A program made the translations under genes and the position numbers. 64,000 nucleotides of DNA, from assembly GCF_037042905.1 (NCBI RefSeq), contig NC_087251.1, positions 42,747,373-42,811,372 of the forward strand. The letters run 5' to 3'. This stretch comes from Lytechinus pictus. Its lineage: Eukaryota; Echinodermata; Echinoidea; Temnopleuroida; Toxopneustidae. Under the pieces are notes generated by a model. That model saw nothing but the letters and a program-made list of their open reading frames with translations. It did no database searches and was not told the DNA's origin. Below, piece by piece: positions 57,220 through 64,000 of this stretch (within the stretch, counting starts at the first letter, position 1; each line of letters opens with the position of its first letter).

Positions 57220-57812
57220 TTAAAGGGGAATCCAGCCTTGGCCATAGAATGTTGTGTTGGGAAGGAGAAAAATCAATTAAAAAGTGGTGAAAGTTTGAAA
57301 GAAATCAGACAAGCAATAAGAAAGGTATAGCTGCTTTAAAAGTGAGATCACTAATAGTACGTAGATTTCAAATTGGCAACTGGGTAAGTAAATTATGACA
57401 AGGGGCAAGGACAACTTTCCTATAGGCCATGTACTTTATTATCAGGGATTTGTGGTTTTCTCCTAAGTACCCATTCCCCTGGGGCAGTATCTAAATATAA
57501 CCCAGGTAGTATATTATTTAATGTCCTCATGAAAGAAAAATATAATTTGAAATAAAACTTTTGGGAAAAATGACATTTTTAGCCGTATTGGAGTACATGG
57601 AAGAGTAGTCCTTGCCTTACATCACTATGACATCCCATATGCGGCCAATTTGATGTCTCTTTGAGTATAGTGATTACCAATATTTACAATTTAAAAAATT
57701 CACAACTTTCTTGTTGTTTGTCCAATATTGTTCAAACTTTCACCTATCAACTTGTCTGATTTTTCGTTTTCTTATAAAAACAAGTTTTTATTAGGGTTGG
57801 ATTCCCCTTTAA
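57220..57812. mobile_element. TTAA-bounded MITE nested in another repeat
   Basis: Left TTAAAGGGGAATCCAGCC and right GGTTGGATTCCCCTTTAA. The flanks GTTATTGAAGT and AGATTTGCATTATTCC belong to a surrounding foldback (57100-58130) whose arms share ATGAATATTCATTAGGTGGG. Confidence 0.72.
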
Positions 57813-58884
57813 AGATTTGCATTATTCCGGTGAAACAGTTCTAGGTATGTCTTTATGAATATTCATTAGGTGGGCTGATAATGTCATATCCACACTTGTT
57901 CTTTTATATTTTATTATATGAAACTACGTTTATTCAAAAAATTTCTACCAAGAACAATTGGATTGACGACTGATGAAGTGCATTAGTTATTTAATGCCGC
58001 AACTTATTTCATCATGATGGAGACACATCACTTACACGTGTATGAAAAAAATGAAACATGATTTCATGTATAACAAGAAAAAGGAAAGTGGGGATGTGAC
58101 ATCAGCCCACCTAATGAATATTCATGATAATGTGCATATAACTTTTTTTTTTTTTTTTTTGGGGGGGGGTGGGTATAATTTTACGGTGGGACCGTGGGAG
58201 TCCACACCTCCTCCTCCCCCCCCCCTAGCCATGCATTCTTTGTTTTTATATATATTTTTTTTTCATTGGAATACTTCCATCGTTTGATTCTATAGATATA
58301 AAACGAAAAGTGGGAAGATCAGTAGTTGATTCTCTTTAACAATAATGATGGCGCTCTTCAATTTAATTTCGCTGAACTGTAATTTGTGTGATACAAACGG
58401 TAGGCACTTATGATCCAAGTTTGAAAGGAGACTCGTAAAATGACGTCACTCTCGCCGATGAATATTCATTAGATCGTGGTCGTGCGTGTTCAATACACAC
58501 TGCGTGCAGGCATGCAGATAGTTATATGCGAGGAACTTTGGCTCCAGAGACAAGTTGTCAAATAACGTGTGTGTGTGTGCGTGTGTGTATCATCGGCTGG
58601 TAGTATTCCATGCTGTCTAAGACTTCAAACGCGTCGGAGAGAGTGCATGGCAATTCGGTAAAACGAAGTTTCCCATATAAAGAGATAATAAAATAACACT
58701 ATGTACAGTACGTTGAGACGCATTAAATGTCAGATCAGGGGAGGCAGGAGTACAATCAGGTTTTTTTTTAAAGGGAAGAATAGTGTAGAATAAAAGGTAT
58801 TATATATATAGCCAAATGATCTATAGGTGAGGGAAGTGAACAATGATGTTTTTAAAAAAAGAATGAATATACCTTACCTGAATA
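57813..58884. other. outer foldback arm and intergenic DNA
   Basis: The arm pair ATTCATTAGGTGGGCTGAT (57864) and ATCAGCCCACCTAATGAAT (58102). Then a T/G-tract region at 58143-58225 and plain sequence with a GT run near 58569. No gene seen. Confidence 0.45.
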
Positions 58885-59351
58885 TTATGGTGAAGCCAAT
58901 TTAAAAGGAGGTGAGACAAGTTTCAATGGAGGTTTTAAAAAATAATAAACTGTATTATGGTGAAGCCAATTTAAAAGGAGGTGAGGCAAGATTCAATGGA
59001 GGTTTAAAAAAAAAAAAAAAAACTATACTAAGAATTATGGTGAAGCCAATTTAAAAGGAGGTGAGGCAAGTTTCAATGGAGGTTTTTAAGAAGAATAAAC
59101 TGTACTACAAATTATGGTGAAGCCAATTTAAAAGGAGGTGAGGCAAGTTTCAATTGAGGTTTTTAAAAAGAATAAACTGTACTACAAATTTAAAAGGAGG
59201 CGAGGCAAGTTTCAATGGAGGTTTTTAAAAAAGAATAAACTGTACTACAAATTATGGTGAAGCCAATTCAAAAGGAGGTGAGGCAAGTTTCAATGGAGGT
59301 TTTTAAAAAGAATAAACTGTACTACAAATTATGGTGAAGCCAATTTAAAAG
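58885..59351. repeat. 61/77-bp satellite, left part
   Basis: Units TTATGGTGAAGCCAATTTAA, then AAGGAGGTGAGGCAAGTTTC, AATGGAGG and TTTTTAAAAAGAATAAACTG, then TACTACAAA. Short units lack TTATGGTGAAGCCAAT. The array continues after the insertion at 59352. Confidence 0.9.
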
Positions 59352-61139
59352 CCCAGGACCAAAATCCAGTTAAAAGCAATTAGGGCAAAACCAATTGAAA
59401 GCAGTTGGCCAACTGGTTTCAATAGGGAAATTGGAACAACTGGTTCCAATTGAAAACCAGTTGCCAATTGGTTCCAGTTAAAACCAATTGGTTCCAATTG
59501 AAAACCAGTTGCCAATTGGTTCCAGTTAAAACCAATTGGGCAACTGGAACCAGTTGGCAATTTGTGTCAATTGGTTCCAGTTGTTCCAATTTCCCTATTA
59601 AAACCAGTTGAATCCAATTGGAGGCAACTGGTTTCAATTGGTTCCAGTTGAAACCAATTGAAGGCAACTGGTTTCAACTGGAACCAGTTGAAACCAATTG
59701 GTTTCCAACTGGATCCAATTGGAACTTCCAGTTGGAATGAACTTAATTAGTTACAAATTAATTAGCATTTGCACTAACTATTGCTCATGCCAACATAGAA
59801 GCAGTGTTATATGTCTATTAAAACCAATGTAAAGGGCATTGATAGAATACAGACTTTCATATATATATAATTTATATGGAAGATCTTCAGATATATGTAT
59901 TTTTATTTGATGCAATTTGGTAACAGTTAGTGGTGAACTAATTATCCTTTAATCTGTTTTAATTATAATCTATAACATTTATGAACATGGTTTTCACTGC
60001 AAAGTATTTTAAATACTTATCTTTAAAAAGTGTGGTACTTGAAATTGAAAAGAGAAAAATAGATACATTGTTAATGATGATGAATCTCATAAAACATTAA
60101 TCTGTGCACACTGGTAGATGATATGCAAATTAACTGGTTTCAATTGGATCCAGTTGGGTAACTGGAAAATTTCCAATTGGAAACCAATTGGAAATCATTT
60201 CCAGTTGCCCAACTGGTTCCAGTTTTATTTCCAGTTACCCAACTGGTTCCAATTAGAATTCATTTCCAGTTACCCATCTTTCCAGTCAGAAGTCATCTCC
60301 AGTTACCCAATTGGTACCAGTTAGGATTTCCAGTTACACAACTACATGGTTCAAGTTAAGATTTCCAGTTACCCAACTGGTTCCAGTTAGAAATTATTTC
60401 CAGTTGGAAGTCATTTCCAGTTACCCAACTGGTTCCAGTTAGGATTTCCAGTTACCCAACTGGTTCCAGTTAGGATTTCCAGTTGCCCAACTGGTTCCAG
60501 TTGGGATTTCCAGTTACTCAACTGGTTCCAGTTAGAAATCATTTCCAATTGGAAGTCATTTCCAGTTACCCAACTGGTTCCAGTTAGGATTTCCAGTTGC
60601 CCAACTGGTTCCAGTTGGGATTTCCAGTTACTCAACTGGTTCCAGTTAGAAATCATTTCCAATTGGAAGTCATTTCCAGTTACCCAACTGGTTCCAGTTA
60701 GGATTTCCAGTTGCCCAACTGGTTCCAGTTGGGATTTCCAGTTACTCAACTGGTTCCAGTTAGAAATCATTTCCAATTGGAAGTCATTTCCAGTTACCCA
60801 ACTGGTTCCAGTTAGGATTTCCAGTTACCCAACTGGTTCCAGTTAGGATTTCCAGTTGCCCAACTGGTTCCAGTTAGGATTTCCAGTTGCCCAACTGGTT
60901 CCAGTTGGGATTTCCAGTTACTCAACTGGTTCCAGTTAGAAATCATTTCCAATTGGAAGTCATTCCCAGTTACCCAACTGGTTGTAGTTAGGATTTCCGG
61001 TTGCCCAACTGGTTTCAATTGGTTTCAAATGGAAATTGTTAAATTCAAGTTAAAACCAATTGAAACCAGTTAAAACCAATTGAAACCAATTGAAACCAGT
61101 TGGAAATCCAACTGGTTTCAATTGGATTTTGGTCCTGGG
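59352..61139. mobile_element. 1.79-kb TIR element made of CCAGTTGG-type repeats
   Basis: The ends are CCCAGGACCAAAATCCA and TGGATTTTGGTCCTGGG, a perfect 17-bp TIR. The flanks TTTAAAAG and AGGAGGTGAGGC rejoin to an intact satellite unit, with AG duplicated. The interior is almost only CCAATTGG/CCAACTGG/TTCCAGTT words. A 114-bp higher-order unit is tandem at about 60507, 60621 and 60735. About 400 bp in the middle (59720-60120) are ordinary sequence. The frames that read QLEPVGQLE-type repeats are not genes. Confidence 0.85.
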
Positions 61140-63480
61140 AGGAGGTGAGGCAAGTTTCAATTGAGGTTTTTAAAAAGAATAAACTGTACTACAAATTTAA
61201 AAGGAGGCGAGGCAAGTTTCAATGGAGGTTTTTTAAAAAGAATAAACTGTACTACAAATTATGGTGAAGCCAATTCAAAAGGATGTGAGGCAAGTTTCAA
61301 TGGAGGTTTTTAAAAAAGAATAAACTGTACTACAAATTATGGTGAAGCCAATTTAAAAGGAGGTGAGGCAAGTTTCAATGGAAGTTTTTAAAAAAGAATA
61401 AACTGTACTACAAATTTAAAAGAAGGCGACGCAAGTGTCAATGGAGGTTTTTAAAAAGAATAAACTGTACTACAAATTTAAAAGGAGGCGAGGCAAGTTT
61501 CAATGGAGGTTTTTAAAAAGAAAAAACTGTACTACAAATTATGAAGCCAATTTAAAAGGAGGTGAGACAAGTTTCAATGGAGGTTTTTAAAAAGAATAAA
61601 CTGTATTATGGTGAAGCCAATTTAAAAGGAGGCGACGCAAGTTTCAATAGAGGTTTTAAAAAAGAATAAACTGTACTACAAATTTAAAAGGAGGCGAGGC
61701 AAGTTTCAATGGAGGTTTTTAAAAAGAATAAACTGTATTATGGTGAAGCCAGTTTAAAAGGAGGTGAGGCAAGTTTCAATGGAAGTTTTTAAAAAGAATA
61801 AACTGTATTATGGTGAAGCCAATTTAAAAGGAGGTGAGGCAAGATTCAATGGAGGTTTAAAAAAAAAAAAAAAACTATACTAAGAATTATGGTGAAGCCA
61901 ATTTAAAAGGAGGTGAGGCAAGTTTCAATTGAGGTTTTTAAAAAGAATAAACTGTACTACAAATTTAAAAGGAGGCGAGGCAAGTTTCAATGGAGGTTTT
62001 TAAAAAAGAATAAACTGTACTACAAATTATGGTGAAGCCAATTCAAAAGGAGGTGAGGCAAGTTTCAATGGAGGTTTTTAAAAAAGAATAAACTGTACTA
62101 CAAATTATGGTGAAGCCAATTCAAAAGGAGGTGAGGCAAGTTTCAATGGAGGTTGAAAAAAAAAACCGTATTATGGTGAAGCCAATTTAAAAGGAGGTGA
62201 GGCAAGTTTCAATGGAGGTTTTTAAAAAGAATAAACTGTACTACAAATTTAAAAGGAGGCGACGCAAGTTTCAATAGAGGTTTTTAAAAAGAATAAACTG
62301 TACTACAACTTATGGTGAAGCCAATTTAAAAGGAGGTGAGGCAAGTTTTAATGGAGGTTTTTAAAAAGAATAAACTGTACTAAGAATTGTGGTGAAGCCA
62401 ATTTAAAAGGAGGTGAGGCAAGTTTCAATGGAGGTTTTTAAAAAGAATAAACTGTATATGGTGAAGCCAATTTAAAAGGAGGTGAGGCAAGTTTCAATGG
62501 AGGTTTTTAAAAAGAATAAACTGTACTACAAATTATGGTGAAGCCAATTTAAAAGGAGGTGAGGCAAGTTTCAATGGAAGTTTTTAAAAAAGAATAAACT
62601 GTACTACAAATTTAAAAGGAGGCGACGCAAGTGTCAATGGAGGTTTTTAAAAAGAATAAACTGTACTACAAATTTAAAAGGAGGCGAGGCAAGTTTCAAT
62701 GGAGGTTTTTAAAAAGAAAAAACTGTACTACAAATTATGAAGCCAATTTAAAAGGAGGTGAGACAAGTTTCAATGGAGGTTTTTAAAAAGAATAAACTGT
62801 ATTATGGTGAAGCCAATTTAAAAGGAGGCGACGCAAGTTTCAATAGAGGTTTTAAAAAAGAATAAACTGTACTACAAATTTAAAAGGAGGCGAGGCAAGT
62901 TTCAATGGAGGTTTTTAAAAAGAAAAAACTGTACTACAAATTATGAAGCCAATTTAAAAGGAGGTGAGGCAAGTTTCAATGGAGGTTTTTAAAAAGAATA
63001 AACTGTATTATGGTGAAGCCAATTTAAAAGGAGGTGAGGCAAGTTTCAATGGAGGTTTTTAAAAAGAATAAACTGTATTATGGTGAAGCCAGTTTAAAAG
63101 GAGGTGAGGCAAGTTTCAATGGAAGTTTTTAAAAAAGAATAAACTGTACTACAAATTTAAAAGGAGGCGACGCAAGTGACAATGGAGGTTTTTAAAAAGA
63201 AGAAACCGTACTACAAATTTAAAAGGAGGCGAGGCAAGTTTCAATGGAGGTTCTTAAAAAGAATAAACTGTACTACAAATTATGGTGAAGCCAATTTAAA
63301 AGGAGGTGAGGCAAGTTTCAATGGAGGTTTTTAAAAAGAATAAACTGTATTACAAATTATGGTGAAGCCAATTTAAAAGGAGGTGAGGCAATTAGTTAAT
63401 GGAGGTTTTTTAAAAGAATAAACTGTATTACAAGTTATGGTGAAGGCAATTTGAGAGGAGGTGAGGCATGTCTACAATGA
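61140..63480. repeat. 61/77-bp satellite, right part
   Basis: About 34 further units. Variant blocks (GGCGACGCAAGTGTCAATGG, then AAAAAGAAAAAACTG, then AATTATGAAGCCAATTT) recur at about 61425-61570 and 62615-62765, so a block of about 1.2 kb was duplicated as a whole. Confidence 0.9.
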
Positions 63481-64000
63481 TTTTTTTTAAAGAATGATAA
63501 GTGTAGAATATAATTCAAATGATGAAGCAAGTTATGACATTTTAAAGTTTTGCTTAATTAAAAAAAACAGTTATATGCACATCCTGGTCTGTATGCACCT
63601 GAGGAGACTGATGACGTCATCCTCTCACTATTTCTTTTGTATTTTATTATAGGAAATAAGAAATATTCTAAGTTTCTCCTTAATGTCAAGTGATACAACG
63701 ATTAATTCCTCCCTGAACATGTGGAATTAGCTTTGTTTAATACTATATGGTTCAGTCAAGTAGTGGGATGATAATGATGATGAGGAACAGGGCGGGTATT
63801 CAATGCTACTCTTAAAGCCACAATTTCAAGTATATTTTACTCAGTATTTTGCAAAAGTAAAATACTTATCCATCTTTGGTATTCAATTGCATTTTTTTTT
63901 GGCTAAATATTTTGCTTAAATGTAAGTCAGCCATCTACTAGACTTAAGTCTACATATACAAAAATGATACGCACAGAAATACATTCACACATTTGGCACT
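63481..64000. other. satellite edge and repeat fragment, no gene seen
   Basis: A partial CAAGTCCACCCC-family element (63530-63770: AAAGTTTTGCTTAATT, TATGCACATCCTGGTC, GATGACGTCATC). The rest is AT-rich. Confidence 0.5.

Noticed and set aside
60411..61018. Minus-strand frames with QLEPVGQLEILTGTSW repeats
   Set aside because: Translation of the CCAGTT repeat array inside a TIR element; no start context, splice sites or domain.

Overview
The window looks like nuclear DNA of a marine invertebrate deuterostome, most probably an echinoderm such as a sea urchin. This is inferred, not proven. It rests on split genes with GT-AG introns, a galaxin-like di-cysteine protein, AT-rich intergenic DNA, and dense families of short TIR elements, tRNA-derived SINEs and Jockey/CR1-type LINEs that I associate with echinoderm genomes. 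No bacterial, phage or CRISPR features are present.

Three host genes can be supported. (1) At 2-2650 (+) lie the last four exons of a galaxin-like gene, a repeated Cys-Cys protein of the extracellular-matrix or skeletal-matrix kind, cut off at the left window edge. (2) At 30104-11268 (-) lies a complete seven-exon gene that I assign to the mitochondrial transcription factor B2 family (TFB2M-like, an rRNA adenine dimethylase fold). All six introns have GT-AG borders and all splice phases agree, giving about 487 residues over 18.8 kb. (3) At 50459-51607 (+) lies the last, large exon of a zinc-finger protein: two C2H2 fingers, then a FLYWCH/FAR1-like Cys2His2 module. Its first exon was not found.

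The rest is mostly mobile DNA. The TFB2M introns carry a 5 kb hAT-like element inserted in a (TA)n tract, with a frameshifted LINE inside it. They also carry twin 403-bp TTAA-bounded elements, a 400-bp foldback, SINEs, and a TIR repeat that carries DR1-type AGGTCA repeats. From 31 to 50 kb there is no convincing gene. This stretch holds several TIR elements, two of which consist of internal tandem arrays, and a large inverted duplication (about 41 kb against 50 kb) whose arms share an 8-bp minisatellite. From 52 to 58 kb there are more TIR families. From 58.9 to 63.5 kb there is a 61/77-bp satellite into which a 1.8-kb TIR element made of CCAGTTGG-type repeats has inserted.

The recurring theme is non-autonomous DNA transposons whose interiors are tandem-repeat arrays (34144-35354, 38045-39430, 52978-54010, 59352-61139). 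They sit beside simple foldback elements and are often nested in one another.
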